A stretch of DNA of 64,000 bases from Blastopirellula sp. J2-11 (GTDB taxonomy: Bacteria; Planctomycetota; Planctomycetia; Pirellulales; Pirellulaceae), in the NCBI RefSeq assembly GCF_024584705.1, contig NZ_CP097384.1, forward strand, positions 2,852,001 through 2,916,000. Direction: 5' to 3'. Made by a program: the position numbers and the translations under genes. Below are positions 8,658 to 18,081 of the stretch, piece by piece (position 1 is the first letter of the stretch; every line of letters begins with the position of its first letter). The notes below the pieces were generated by a model, which did not search any database, was not told the DNA's origin, and saw nothing but the letters and a program-made list of their open reading frames with translations.

Positions 8658-9665
8658 ATGCGTCTGCGAGTAGGTGTTATCGGGCTTGGGCCAGAATGGG
8701 ATTCTCGTCATCGACCGGCTCTCCTGGCACTGGGAGATCGATTTCATGTCGAATCGATCTGTGACGAAGTATCTCTACGAGCCGAAAACGCCGCTCGTCA
8801 GATCGGCGCCAAAGCGGTCAACGGCTTTCGGAAGCTGGTCGCAACTCCCGAGATTGAAGCCGTTTTGATGCTCGGCCCGCAGTGGCACGGCGTCGAACCG
8901 TTGATTGCGGCCTGTGAAGAAGGAAAAGCCTTCTATTGCACGTCCATTCTCGAAATCGCCGGCGCCAACTCGGCCAATCTCCGCGATTCGGTCGATCGGG
9001 CCGGAATCGCGTTCATGGCCGAGTTCCCGCGTCGACATTCGCCAGCGACCATTCGGCTCAAAGAACTGATCGCGACGCGTCTCGGAGCGCCTCAGTTGCT
9101 CTTTTGTCACGAGCGAATCCGGAAACCCGAAAACGCCGCCGTCGATCGCTTTGGACAGCGCCCCGTCAAACGTCATGTCGCCGAATTGGTCGATTGGTGC
9201 CGCTATGTGGTCGGCTCGGAAGCGCAAACTGTCTTTGGCGTTCAGCACCGCAAAGATGCTGACAACAATCTCGACTACGAGATGTTGAGCGTCGAGTTCG
9301 ATTCCCCCACCGGTGGCCCGCCGGTCATCGCACAGATTAGCGCTGGCAGCTATTTGCAACATCGCTGGCCCGAAGCTTCGTCGTTCCGGCCGCCTGCCGC
9401 ATTGCAGGTCTGCTGCGCCAACGGAGTCGCTTTCGTTGACCTGCCGTCAACATTGATCTGGTTTGACGAAGCTGGCCGCCACATGGAGTCGCTCGACCAC
9501 GAGCGCCCCGTCGGCGAGCAAATGCTCAGTCTCTTTCACCGCAGCGTCACCAGTTTGCTGCGCAACACCAGTTGCCTGAACGACGTCGACTGCGCCCTGC
9601 GCGTCATGCGGGCCGCTGACGAGAGCTACGAGAGCCGCACCCGCGTTGCAATTGACGCGGCGTAA
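8658..9665 (+). CDS. Gfo/Idh/MocA-family oxidoreductase-like protein
   Basis: 335 aa. The Rossmann start VGVIGLGPEWDSRHRPAL replaces the usual GxGxxG with GLGPEW, so dinucleotide binding may be altered. The middle section (EAVLMLGPQWHGVEPLIAAC, then EEGKAFYCTSILE where the usual motif is EKP) and the C-terminal half follow the family layout. The missing EKP lysine-proline motif and the altered glycine loop suggest a divergent, perhaps non-catalytic, member. It ends 24 bp from the convergent kinase gene and has no partners that reveal a substrate. Confidence 0.75.
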   Translation: MRLRVGVIGLGPEWDSRHRPALLALGDRFHVESICDEVSLRAENAARQIGAKAVNGFRKLVATPEIEAVLMLGPQWHGVEPLIAACEEGKAFYCTSILEIAGANSANLRDSVDRAGIAFMAEFPRRHSPATIRLKELIATRLGAPQLLFCHERIRKPENAAVDRFGQRPVKRHVAELVDWCRYVVGSEAQTVFGVQHRKDADNNLDYEMLSVEFDSPTGGPPVIAQISAGSYLQHRWPEASSFRPPAALQVCCANGVAFVDLPSTLIWFDEAGRHMESLDHERPVGEQMLSLFHRSVTSLLRNTSCLNDVDCALRVMRAADESYESRTRVAIDAA

Positions 9666-9689
9666 AACCGCCGACAAAAAATGGGCCCT

Positions 9690-10874
9690 CTACTCTTCCA
9701 CCGTCTCGTCCAGCTCTTCGTCCAGACCGCGCAACTCTTCCACCCACAGGCGAATCTCGTTGTCGTATTCGCTCGCCATGTCTCCTTTGACCAATTGGCG
9801 GTGGAATGCGGCGGCGCCTCCCTTGCGTAGTTCGGCGTCTTCGGCCGAGGGAAAACGGCGCATCGGATCAGGGGCGATCAGACCGCGACAGAAACTCATC
9901 AGCAATTCATTGCAGGCAACTTCGGCCGGCAAAATATCGTTCAATCGCTGCGCCAAAAAACGCTTCGCTTCCAGCAATTCGCGATAGTTGTTGATCCCGC
10001 CGAACAGCGATCGTCCGGCCAGCATTTCGATCAATACATAGCCCAGGCTCGCCAGATCGCTGCGCGGCGACGCTTCGTTTCCTTCCAGCACTTCCGGCGC
10101 TGCGTAAGAAGGAGTGCAGGTTCGCTCTTTCGGAGGCGAATCAATCAGAAAGGCCGAGCCAATATCGATCAGTTTGGCGGTGCCGGTCCGCTTTAACATC
10201 ATATTGGAAGGCTTTACGTCGCCGTGGACGATCCCTTCGCGATGCAGCGCCGCCAGAGCCGCCAGGCAATCGCGTACGATCGCGACGGCGACGCCTGGCT
10301 TAAATCGGGGCTGTTCCGGCCCGCGCGTGACGATCACCTGATTGATGTATTCCCACCGCTTTTGCGTGACGCGGTCACGAATGCGTTCGACCATGCCGGG
10401 GGTGAGCAACTCTTGCAAGTCATAGCCGTCGACCCATTCCATCACCATCACTCGGATCCGGCGACGATCGAGGAAGTTATGGACTTCCAGCAAATTGTGC
10501 TGTTGAATCTGGGCGACGCGTGAAGCGATATGTGCGATGCGAGACATCGCCGCTTCGTACGAGTGAATCCCTTCGTAGCGCTCAGGAGAGAATACCTTCA
10601 CCGCCAGCGGAATCGTGAAGTCATCGGCGCCGCGGCGCTCGGTCAAAAAGACCATCCCCTGGCCGCCGCAACCCAACAACCGCCGCAATTTGTAATGCTC
10701 GGTCCAACTGGATCGTTTGGCATGGACAAGCTCGTCGTACCGCCGCAGCAGATCCTCTGGGCACTTGAACGTTTTCCCCTCGCTGAAGGTGAGCGTGGGA
10801 TGCAGGTCGTGGCGCGTGGTGGTGAGCATCGGCTGCGCCTGGTCATCACCTGAGGGGAATTCGGAGTCTGCCAT
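9690..10874 (-). CDS. Ser/Thr protein kinase (non-RD type)
   Basis: 394 aa. The kinase domain covers about 60-360: glycine loop LGCGGQGMVF (68-76), lysine K93 in LAVKVFS, catalytic loop HGDVKPSNMM (217-226), DIG (237-239) in place of DFG, and APE near 259. The catalytic arginine of HRD is glycine, so this is a non-RD kinase, a class usually not controlled by activation-loop phosphorylation. No PASTA, transmembrane or PQQ segment follows. The C-terminus is acidic (ELRGLDEELDETVEE), so it is probably cytoplasmic. It is a single gene and its substrates are unknown. The FHA regulator at 4.2 kb is a possible reader of its products, by inference only. Confidence 0.9.
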   Translation of the reverse strand: MADSEFPSGDDQAQPMLTTTRHDLHPTLTFSEGKTFKCPEDLLRRYDELVHAKRSSWTEHYKLRRLLGCGGQGMVFLTERRGADDFTIPLAVKVFSPERYEGIHSYEAAMSRIAHIASRVAQIQQHNLLEVHNFLDRRRIRVMVMEWVDGYDLQELLTPGMVERIRDRVTQKRWEYINQVIVTRGPEQPRFKPGVAVAIVRDCLAALAALHREGIVHGDVKPSNMMLKRTGTAKLIDIGSAFLIDSPPKERTCTPSYAAPEVLEGNEASPRSDLASLGYVLIEMLAGRSLFGGINNYRELLEAKRFLAQRLNDILPAEVACNELLMSFCRGLIAPDPMRRFPSAEDAELRKGGAAAFHRQLVKGDMASEYDNEIRLWVEELRGLDEELDETVEE

Positions 10875-10977
10875 TACTCGGACCGAATCATCTTAAGATG
10901 CATGATGGGAAAGCGTCTAGGCGAATATGCCGCGCCTGAAAAGTCAAAGCCGCGAGGAGCGTCGCCAACAAAGCCGT

Positions 10978-11946
10978 TTACGAGGGGGCGTTACGGAGGG
11001 GGAATCCGAGACGTTTGTCAACAACATTGATCAGGGGTTGGTTCGTACGGAAACGACGAAGATTTTCACAAAACAAGTCCGTGACGTCATCGTTACGGGT
11101 TCGGCCTTGGGCGCCGACGTGAGGAGTTATAATCACATTGTCAAAATCCCAGAGCGGGCTTTCGGGGGGCAAGGGTTCAACTTCGGCCACATCAACGCCT
11201 GCGGCGGACAGATGTTGGGAAGTTAATGCATGGATGAGGGCGGACTCGCGAACCACCTGGCCGCGAGCCACATTAATAAAGATAGCGCCCGTTTTCATCG
11301 CTGCAAATTGATCGGTGTCGAATAGATGCCGAGTTTCGGCATTTAGCGGTAATGCGAGGATCACAATATCGGACTGTGCCAATAAGTCGTGCAAGCGGTC
11401 GGCGGGCCATAATTCATCCACGCATTGCGGTTTGTCGTACGGACAGTAATCGGTCGCGATGATGCGAATTTGAAACGGCGCCAAGATTTCGGCAAGCCGC
11501 CGTCCATTTCCTCCCAGACCGACAATCCCGACGGTTTTGCCATGCAGGTCCCCTGTCGGACGGCGGATGTATTCTTTTTTCACCTGGGCGCGAAAGAAGG
11601 TTGGCAGCGAGCGAATTACTCCCAATAGCAGCGCCATTGTCTGCTCGGCGACCTGATTCGCGAATAGTCCCGAGGCGCTGGTAACCGGAATTTCCGAAGA
11701 AATTACTTCCGGAACCAGGCAATGGTCCATTCCGGCGGCCGAAGATTGGATCCATTTCAGCCGCCCTGCCGCGACCGTTTCTTGCCACGGGACCGGAACT
11801 TTAGCGTGTCCGCAGTAAATATCGGCTTGCGGAAGCGCGGCGGCGATTCCTTCCTGGCCGGCGTCAATCACGTTCCAGTCTTCAGCGACGGCGCGGATTT
11901 GTTCGAGATGAGCAGGGACAGTCTGATAGCAAAGAACAATATTCAT
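10978..11946 (-). CDS. D-2-hydroxyacid dehydrogenase
   Basis: 322 aa from ATG 11946. The frame extends upstream, but without family similarity. The NAD-binding motif is VGIVGLGGNGRRLAEIL (139-155). Catalytic residues are R228 in INVARGQVVRE, E257 in AEVEPLP and H276 in IITPHVGA, all present. It reduces or oxidises a 2-keto/2-hydroxy acid with NAD(P)H. The substrate is not predictable among glyoxylate-, phosphoglycerate- and hydroxypyruvate-like enzymes. It is divergent from the MATE gene, with 174 bp between the starts. The region before the ATG lacks a strong ribosome-binding site. Confidence 0.9.
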   Translation of the reverse strand: MNIVLCYQTVPAHLEQIRAVAEDWNVIDAGQEGIAAALPQADIYCGHAKVPVPWQETVAAGRLKWIQSSAAGMDHCLVPEVISSEIPVTSASGLFANQVAEQTMALLLGVIRSLPTFFRAQVKKEYIRRPTGDLHGKTVGIVGLGGNGRRLAEILAPFQIRIIATDYCPYDKPQCVDELWPADRLHDLLAQSDIVILALPLNAETRHLFDTDQFAAMKTGAIFINVARGQVVRESALIHALTSQHLSAAGVDVAEVEPLPPESPLWDFDNVIITPHVGAQGRTRNDDVTDLFCENLRRFRTNQPLINVVDKRLGFPLRNAPS

Positions 11947-12120
11947 AGGGGCAAATTCGCAGAAACTTTGTCGTAATTTTTCTATCGTACCCGGGGCGAC
12001 GGCGAAGCGTGAGACCGGTTTGACCTGCGTGCGGATATAATGCGAGCAATTGGCGAACCTATCGGCGACCGCGATGTCCTGGGGAGACCGATTCAAAATA
12101 TCGCTGCTAGGTTACCCCCG

Positions 12121-13536
12121 ATGGACGCTTCACCCCGCTTGCTCGCCAACAACGCCTCTTGGTGGGGAAGACGCTGCGGAATTCGCGAAGTTTTGATCGT
12201 CGCGTTGCCGCTGGTCATCTCGACCGCTTCCTGGTCGCTGACTAACTTTGTCGACCGCATGTTTCTGTTCTGGCACTCCACCGAAGCGATGGCCGCTTCG
12301 CTGCCGGCCGGCATGCTTCACTTCTCGTTGCTTTGCTTTCCGATCGGCGTCGCGTCGTATGTAAATACGTTCGTTTCGCAATACAACGGCGCCGGCGAGA
12401 CCCGCCGAATCGGGCCGATCGTCGTGCAGGGAATGATCTGGGGCTGCGTTGTCGCTCCCTTCTTCTTTTTGGCGGCGATTCCCGCCTATTACATCTTTGC
12501 TGCGACCACGGTTGAGCCAGAGGTCGCTCGGCTTGAAGGAACTTATTTTTGGGTGTTGGCCTACGGCGGGGGCGCCGCGGTGGTCGCGAATGCGATGTCG
12601 GCGTTTTTCTCGGGCCGGCAAAAGAACGGCGTCGTCATGGCGGTCGACAGCAGCTCTTGTTTGGTCAACATGATCCTCGATTACTTTTTCATTTTCGGTT
12701 ACGTCTCGTTCGTGCCGGATGGAATCGCCGGCGCCGCATGGGCGACCGTGATCAGTCAGTGGTATAAGATCGCGCTTTACGGCGGTTTGATCTTACTGCC
12801 GGCCAACTGGCGGAACTTCGGCTTTGGCGATGCTCGCCTGTGGGATTGGGACGTGATGCGCCGCCTGATGCGGTTTGGCTCGGCCAGCGGCGTGCAATTG
12901 GCGCTGGAGGTCTCGGCGCTCACCTTTTTTCTGCTGCTGATGGGGCGGCTCGGATCCGAGGCGATGACCGCGACCAATTTGGCCTTTTCGATCAACGGCT
13001 TCGCATTTGTGCCGCTGATCGGCATCGGGATCGCAGTCACAACGTTGGTCGGCCGAGAAATCGGCGCCGGTCAGCCAGAGATCGCCAGCAACGCGACCTG
13101 GTCAGGCTTTGCGATTGCGCTCGTCTATAGCGGCGTCATGGCGATGATCTATTGGACGTTGCCCGATATCTTTCTCGCGTTCCACAAAGTCGCGGACGCC
13201 GGCGTCGTCGCGCACGCCGAAAGTGTCCTGTCGACAACGACGATTCTGTTGCGATTTGTCGCCTTTTTCTGCTTGCTGGATGCGGCCAACGTGGTGTTTG
13301 TCAGTGCGCTGAAAGGCGCCGGCGACGTCAAGTTTGTGATGATCGCCACTTGCGTTATTTCGGTGGTGCCGGTCTGCGTCGGCGCGGCGGTTTTGTTCGC
13401 CGGCGGCGGCTTGTACGCCTGCTGGGTGGTGATGACCCTCTGGGTCTTCGCGATGGCGGCGACCAATCTGGTCCGCTTTTTACTCGGCAAATGGCGCGGG
13501 ATGAAAGTGATTGAACCTGAGTTGGTCTCGGCGTAG
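12121..13536 (+). CDS. MATE-family multidrug/Na+ efflux transporter
   Basis: 471 aa from ATG 12121 (MDASPRLL), which has AGGTTA about 9 nt upstream. An earlier in-frame start at 12040 adds non-family sequence. About 12 hydrophobic helices are visible. The first holds the MATE signature (LVISTASWSLTNFVDRMFL), and the duplicated half begins near residue 255 (SASGVQLALEV, then a second FSINGFAFVPLIGIG block). The family exports cationic drugs or other small molecules in exchange for Na+ or H+. It is a single gene divergent from the dehydrogenase, and its substrate is unknown. Confidence 0.92.
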   Translation: MDASPRLLANNASWWGRRCGIREVLIVALPLVISTASWSLTNFVDRMFLFWHSTEAMAASLPAGMLHFSLLCFPIGVASYVNTFVSQYNGAGETRRIGPIVVQGMIWGCVVAPFFFLAAIPAYYIFAATTVEPEVARLEGTYFWVLAYGGGAAVVANAMSAFFSGRQKNGVVMAVDSSSCLVNMILDYFFIFGYVSFVPDGIAGAAWATVISQWYKIALYGGLILLPANWRNFGFGDARLWDWDVMRRLMRFGSASGVQLALEVSALTFFLLLMGRLGSEAMTATNLAFSINGFAFVPLIGIGIAVTTLVGREIGAGQPEIASNATWSGFAIALVYSGVMAMIYWTLPDIFLAFHKVADAGVVAHAESVLSTTTILLRFVAFFCLLDAANVVFVSALKGAGDVKFVMIATCVISVVPVCVGAAVLFAGGGLYACWVVMTLWVFAMAATNLVRFLLGKWRGMKVIEPELVSA

Positions 13537-13559
13537 GCATATCCAATGGCCGGGGCGCC

Positions 13560-13621
13560 ATGGCCACGGCTTTGCGTGGCCATGATTGTGGGTGAGTGAC
13601 AGGCTCACTTAGTGACCCACT
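13560..13621. repeat. Two adjacent palindromes downstream of the MATE gene
   Basis: ATGGCCACG-GCTTTG-CGTGGCCAT (13560-13583) is a perfect 9-bp stem with a 6-nt loop. It is followed at once by a nested hairpin at 13588-13621, with outer GTGGGT/ACCCAC and inner AGTGA/TCACT arms. A third, imperfect GGCCACG/CGTGACC palindrome lies at 13675-13693. Neither hairpin is followed by a U tract, so a REP-like dispersed repeat is as likely as a terminator. Confidence 0.55.
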
Positions 13622-14243
13622 CGGTTGGCTATATTTCCAGTAGATGCACCGCAGCCAATTCGCCGACTGCATTCATGGCCACGAAGACGTGACCACGGCG
13701 CGCGTGCGAAAAAAGGCTGTTGTTCAGTGCCACTCAGCCGTAAACCATTTCGGGAAAGCGGCTTGCGGATCGGTTCGACAAAACAGCCTCTAAGGGGACG
13801 TTCTTTGATTCCCCGAAACAGACCGTTCGGTCAAAGTCCGAAAAATTACGAAAATAGTTCGCCGAGGATTGTCGGTCCCACCAAGAAGATTGGGGCAAAA
13901 GTGCGCGTTTGTTTCTGGCGCCCTTTTGGGGAAACCCCGGCCGTGCACTGTGATATTGGACGCAAAATCTCTTTTTCGGGCCATTCAGTCATCAGCGAGG
14001 ATTGCTATTTGGCTTCGAGGGAATGGTGGAATTAAGAGGTGAAGAAAGAGATTTTCCTGACGCCATGTTATGCAGAGGCCCCCCCACTCCAGGAGTATAG
14101 AAGTGTTGAATTGCCCTTCGTATTTTAGCGTCTGCCCCCGCGGATAAGCGCAACCCCATCATGCCCATCGGTTGCGAATCAATGGCCTAGCGCAGGTGCG
14201 ACAGGCTTTGAGTTTATTTTCCATAATTTAGGGGACGCTTAAG
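13622..14243. other. Intergenic region upstream of the DUF1559 gene
   Basis: About 620 bp with no recognised gene. The frame at 13625-14035 reads arginine/proline-rich sequence with no domain and is probably chance. The last 50 bp are AT-rich (TTTGAGTTTATTTTCCATAATT) and probably contain the promoter of the following gene. AGGGGAC before ATG 14244 is its ribosome-binding site. Confidence 0.45.
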
Positions 14244-15185
14244 ATGCAGATCTCTTGGTCCGACGGACGCCGTCGTAGCGCTTTCACCTTGGTCGAGTTG
14301 TTGGTGGTCATCGCGATCATCGGCGTCTTGATCGCTCTGCTATTGCCGGCCGTGCAACAAGCACGAGAAGCGTCCCGCCGCATCAGCTGCAGCAACAACT
14401 TGAAGCAGTTGGGCTTGGCGATGCACAACTACCACGGCACGTTTCAGTCATTTCCGTATGGTCAGTTCAACGATCAACAGTTGGATGAGGCGACGCAGCA
14501 GCCGAATCGCGCTACCTGGTTCGTGGCGACGCTGCCGTTCGTAGAGCAGTCGACCATGTACGACGCGATCAAGGGATCGATGGGGACGACGCCGGCCAAT
14601 GAGTGGGACGAAACATCGCGTAAGACGGTCTTGAGCGCCTTTGTCTGCCCGTCGGATCCCAATGGCGGAAAGGTCGGCACGGACGGTTTTCAGGGGAACT
14701 ATCTCGGCAACGCCGGCGTGGAAGCTCTGTCTCAAGCAGAGGCGGCTATATCGGCGACCGACAATACCGGTATGAACGGCTTGTTCTTTGTGAAATCACA
14801 CATCAATTTCAAGGATATCACTGACGGCACTAGCAATACCTTGATGTTCGGCGAGATTCGTCAAAGCCCTCAAGAGAATTGCACGATCGGCAATTACTGG
14901 AACGGCTGGGGAATGGAGACGATGTTCTGCGCGGTGTTTAGTAAAATCAACACGACTTCTATGGACTTTGTTCCTTTCGGGGCCGGAGCCGACAATCCAT
15001 GGCGGCCCACGCAACAGCTGCCGGCGAGTGCATTTACGGCATATCACCTTCGCAGCGCACATGTCGGGGGCGTAATGGCGACCCGTGCAGACGCATCTGT
15101 TTCGTTTCTGCCGAATACGCTTAGCGGCCAAGTGTATAAGGATCTGTTGAATCGCGGTGACGGTTCGGTAGTCCCCCCGTTCTAA
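14244..15185 (+). CDS. DUF1559 pseudopilin-like protein
   Basis: 313 aa. The N-terminus [20 protein letters not shown] (11-30) is a type IV prepilin processing signal, and it runs into the planctomycete extension [14 protein letters not shown] and [17 protein letters not shown]. The C-terminus has [17 protein letters not shown], a variant of the usual HxGG...DGSV motif. These proteins are very numerous in planctomycetes. They are probably cleaved and assembled by a type II secretion/type IV pilus-like machine, but their function is unknown. The small lipoprotein gene 146 bp downstream is the usual partner of this family. Confidence 0.92.
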   Translation: MQISWSDGRRRSAFTLVELLVVIAIIGVLIALLLPAVQQAREASRRISCSNNLKQLGLAMHNYHGTFQSFPYGQFNDQQLDEATQQPNRATWFVATLPFVEQSTMYDAIKGSMGTTPANEWDETSRKTVLSAFVCPSDPNGGKVGTDGFQGNYLGNAGVEALSQAEAAISATDNTGMNGLFFVKSHINFKDITDGTSNTLMFGEIRQSPQENCTIGNYWNGWGMETMFCAVFSKINTTSMDFVPFGAGADNPWRPTQQLPASAFTAYHLRSAHVGGVMATRADASVSFLPNTLSGQVYKDLLNRGDGSVVPPF

Positions 15186-15331
15186 CGTGGGCGTCCCGCA
15201 AGTTGTTGCAGCGGTCTGCGATCAGGCTCGGCGTTCGATGATCTTCGCCTCGGCAGCGCTGATTGCGCGTTGCTGAGGCGTCTGTTCTCTCTGTTTATTG
15301 CGATAATATGTTCATAAAAGGAACCCATGTT

Positions 15332-15712
15332 ATGAAATCAATGGTGGGTATGTGGCGAATTTGTGCGCCGTTAGCACTGATGTCGCTGTTTGCATTGGGG
15401 TGTTCGCGCGGTCCAGAAACATTCGCGATCAGCGGCCAAGTGACGCTGGATGGGAAGCCGCTTCATTCGGGGAGCGTCGTCTTTTCGCCGATCGATGGGT
15501 CAGAGTTCGTCGCTTCCGGAAAGGTCGTCGACGGCAGTTACAAGCTGGACTGCATCTCCGGTGAAAAGCTAGTGCAAATCGGCGGCTATACGGCCGAAAT
15601 GAAGGTTGTGCCGGTCACCTACGTGAGCGAAGCGTCGGGCTTAACGGCTTCGGTTACCGAAGATGGCGAGATCAGCTTTGATCTTCAATCGAAGCGAAGC
15701 CGACGTCGGTAA
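15332..15712 (+). CDS. Small lipoprotein with carboxypeptidase-regulatory-like fold
   Basis: 126 aa from ATG 15332, with AAAAGGA about 10 nt upstream. The frame reaches back to 15263, but those residues are not signal-like. The signal sequence ends in a lipobox, LFALGC, so the protein should be lipid-anchored. FAISGQVTLDGKPLHSGSVVFSP is the classic start of the planctomycete beta-sandwich protein that accompanies DUF1559 genes. The very basic C-terminus (SKRSRRR) is unusual and may reflect a shifted reading frame at the end. Function is unknown. Confidence 0.78.
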   Translation: MKSMVGMWRICAPLALMSLFALGCSRGPETFAISGQVTLDGKPLHSGSVVFSPIDGSEFVASGKVVDGSYKLDCISGEKLVQIGGYTAEMKVVPVTYVSEASGLTASVTEDGEISFDLQSKRSRRR

Positions 15713-15731
15713 ATCCGGCAAGCAAAGAGCT

Positions 15732-15787
15732 GCGCCCCAGCGAGAGACGCTCGGCCTGTTGGTTTTTTCGACGGGCGGCTGGGGCGC
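15732..15787 (+). terminator. Inverted repeat after the lipoprotein gene
   Basis: GCGCCCCAGC (15732-15741) and GCTGGGGCGC (15778-15787) are a perfect 10-bp inverted repeat with a 36-nt loop. The loop itself contains TTTTTT. It sits 20 bp after the lipoprotein stop. It is a possible terminator, though the long loop makes this uncertain. Confidence 0.4.
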
Positions 15788-15851
15788 GAAGAGCTTCGCT
15801 CAGAGTCCGGCCAGTTTGAGAAATGTCCCGATGGCATTTCTCAACGAGCAA

Positions 15852-16343
15852 CTAAGCGGGCTGAACGGTTCGGCAGCCCGCTTGGATGGAAGCGACAAGC
15901 AGCGCTCCCCAGCCGAGCAGCAGCAGCATCGCCCCGACAGGCGTTAGGATGACAAGCGTAGGTTCGCTCAGCAATGCGCCGATCGAAAGGCCGCCGCTAT
16001 AGATCACGCTGCCGAAAACAAACGCCGTTCCGCCAACCTGTTGGCAACGAACGCCGCCGTTGATTACTCCCAGCCCGATCAAGGCAAGCGCGCTGTAGAA
16101 GAGATATTGAATACCCGATTGATATCTTGCCAGCCGCTGCTCGCTTTCCTGGCGATCAATCGCGCTGATCTCCATCGTCTCACTTCCTTGCTCGCCGTTC
16201 GGGTAAGTGCGCCCCGGCATTGGCGTCGCTTTCTCCACCAGGTCTGCGTTGAACTTCGCTACGACGCTTTCGCCGAAGATCGGGGCGCCGAGGACGGCGA
16301 TCATGCCGAAGAGCGAGCCGGCAATTAAGTTCAACCGCAACAT
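15852..16343 (-). CDS. DUF423-family small membrane protein
   Basis: 163 aa from ATG 16343, with AAAGGG about 10 nt upstream. Four hydrophobic segments are visible at about 4-22, 75-95, 103-120 and 130-150. The motif YHALALIG-like block appears as YLFYSALALIGLG, followed by AFVFGSVIYSGGLSIGAL, as in DUF423 (YwdK/YgdD). Normal members are ~120 aa. This one has an extra hydrophilic loop of about 45 residues after the first helix (FNADLVEKATPMPGRTYPNG region). Its function is unknown. It is a single gene. Confidence 0.8.
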   Translation of the reverse strand: MLRLNLIAGSLFGMIAVLGAPIFGESVVAKFNADLVEKATPMPGRTYPNGEQGSETMEISAIDRQESEQRLARYQSGIQYLFYSALALIGLGVINGGVRCQQVGGTAFVFGSVIYSGGLSIGALLSEPTLVILTPVGAMLLLLGWGALLVASIQAGCRTVQPA

Positions 16344-17035
16344 GACAAGAGCCCTTTGTTCAAGATGAGATATGTACGAATGTGGAAGTATGTATTGTAG
16401 TGGATGTGTTGATGTTCGGTAGTGCTGGCGTATGGAAATGTGATAAAACTTTAGGATGGCTAGGTTATATTCGCTGTCATGAATTGCTGCATGGCCAGCA
16501 CGCACTTTGGGTAATCTGGCGTAGCCGCTGGCTGGCACTGACCAACGGCTAGATTTTCCGTGTGCCACTGGCACGGGCGCCCAGGCGACTTTCTTCGTAA
16601 GTGCGAATCGCAAGATTTGAAGTTTGCAGGAATCGAAGAATAGAACACGGCAAGTCCACGGCTGGTGTACGGTAGTCGTGGGCTATCGCACTTTCCCTTG
16701 CTCCGATGCTTTGCTGTAGAGGAAAGAGAAGAGGCTGGCTGAAAAGAGCCAGTGAAGATATAGGAAGCCGAGGCTCCATGTGGCACCCGAAAAATAGACA
16801 TCCGACTGTGCCGCCCCGCTCCAGGTCAAGGCCGCTGGCGCCAGCTCCATCAATCGATTTCCGCGTCGTGCTTGCAATGCTTTCGACAGCAAACCCGTGA
16901 AGCATGCCTTTTGGCCTTTGATTTACGTGCGATCTGCAAGGATACCACTACCACTAAAGTGGTGTGGCGATTGCTCCGATAGTATGTATGGCGCCCATCT
17001 AATCGATTCAATCGGTATTTATTTCGGAGCTGGCA
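16344..17035. other. Gene-poor region with possible remnants
   Basis: 692 bp without an intact recognised gene, and AT-richer than the surroundings. It includes the start region of the leftward DUF423 gene and of the rightward lipoprotein gene, which has GGAG 6 nt before ATG 17036. A protein-like fragment is listed separately at 16683-16911. Confidence 0.45.
16683..16911 (-). pseudogene. Possible remnant of a membrane protein
   Basis: About 75 codons between an upstream TAA and a TAG read a hydrophobic, protein-like sequence (ELAPAALTWSGAAQSD, then SLGFLYLHWLFSASLFSFLY). There is no ATG near the beginning, only a TTG and an internal ATG. Overlapping frames look random by comparison. It may be the 3' end of a lost gene. 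No family was recognised. Confidence 0.25.
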
Positions 17036-18046
17036 ATGTCGTCTTATTGGAAGATTCGCCTCTTATGCGCGGTACTTGTCGCCGTCGCCTTAGTTGGCTG
17101 TCATGCGACTAAGCCTCTCCGACGCGATCAAGATGATTTCAGGCAGGCATTGCTGGAGATGGAAACAAATCAGATCTTCAATAATCTCGTGCGTGCCAAG
17201 CGTGGTCTGCCAATTATCCATGTTGATTATGATCGAATTTCGGGAGTCGTAACGCAAACGGGTAACGCTCAGATTGGCGGTAGCTATACAGATATCGTAG
17301 GAGGCGCCGTCACACGCGTATTGTCTCCATCTGTAAGCGGAAAGCAAGACAATCAGCTGGGAGTTACTGGGAATCCCGTTCGAGACAAGCCAGAAGTATA
17401 CGTGTCGTACCTTCAGTACCTAGCTCTCGGCGATGGGCTAGTCTTTACAACATTTGCGCCACCGCCAGGCTCCGCGCATCTATGCACGGAGACGTGTGAT
17501 GGATTCTACTGGGTGCCCACTCATCGAACTGGGGATTTCTTTAAGCTTTCAATGGACGTAATGGGTTTGCGTGGCAAATTACTCGCGTCACCACCATATT
17601 TCGAAATCACGTTGAAGGGGGTATCGAAAGTCGAGCCCGGGGTTAGGGTGCTAATGCAAAACGAGAAACTTCCTCTTGGAACACAGCACGAGATGATTGT
17701 TGAGCTTAGTGAACCATTAGCCAGGAATGACTCAGGAACCGCAGCTGTTTCAATAGATGGATTCATTGTTCCGGTTCTCTTTTCGGCTGCCCCGGGTATT
17801 GCCATTGGCGAAAAGACATCCAAGTTAAAGATTGACTATACATATGGAAACGACATGGATAGTGGGGAAATTCCGATCACTCCCCAGAAATTTATTGACG
17901 GCCTGAGGGGGCAAACTGTTAAATTCTATGCTTCGCGATTTCAGCCGGAGCCCCCAAAGCAAGACGTGCTGCTGGGGCAAATCCGTGATGAACTGAATGC
18001 CTTACGGTTTGAGACGATTCGACAAGGCAACGACCAAGGCCGGTAG
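17036..18046 (+). CDS. Lipoprotein of unknown function
   Basis: 336 aa. A signal sequence ends in the lipobox VALVGC (about 17-22), giving a lipid-anchored protein. The segment FNNLVRAKRGLPIIHVDYDRISGV near 50-73 resembles a short block of uncharacterised envelope lipoproteins that begin '..NIVRARxGxPxxFxD'. The rest was not recognised. GGAG lies 6 nt upstream of the ATG. Base composition is clearly AT-richer and codon choice (ATA, AGA, TTA, TCA) differs from the neighbours, which suggests acquisition by transfer. The 91-aa gene 35 bp downstream may belong with it. Confidence 0.75.
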   Translation: MSSYWKIRLLCAVLVAVALVGCHATKPLRRDQDDFRQALLEMETNQIFNNLVRAKRGLPIIHVDYDRISGVVTQTGNAQIGGSYTDIVGGAVTRVLSPSVSGKQDNQLGVTGNPVRDKPEVYVSYLQYLALGDGLVFTTFAPPPGSAHLCTETCDGFYWVPTHRTGDFFKLSMDVMGLRGKLLASPPYFEITLKGVSKVEPGVRVLMQNEKLPLGTQHEMIVELSEPLARNDSGTAAVSIDGFIVPVLFSAAPGIAIGEKTSKLKIDYTYGNDMDSGEIPITPQKFIDGLRGQTVKFYASRFQPEPPKQDVLLGQIRDELNALRFETIRQGNDQGR

Positions 18047-18081
18047 TCCCGTACTTAAATTGAACAAAGCAGCTAATTGCC

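Noticed and set aside
13625-14035. 136-codon frame upstream of the DUF1559 gene
   Set aside because: Arg/Pro/Ser-rich composition, no ribosome-binding site, no recognisable domain. Probably chance in GC-rich DNA.
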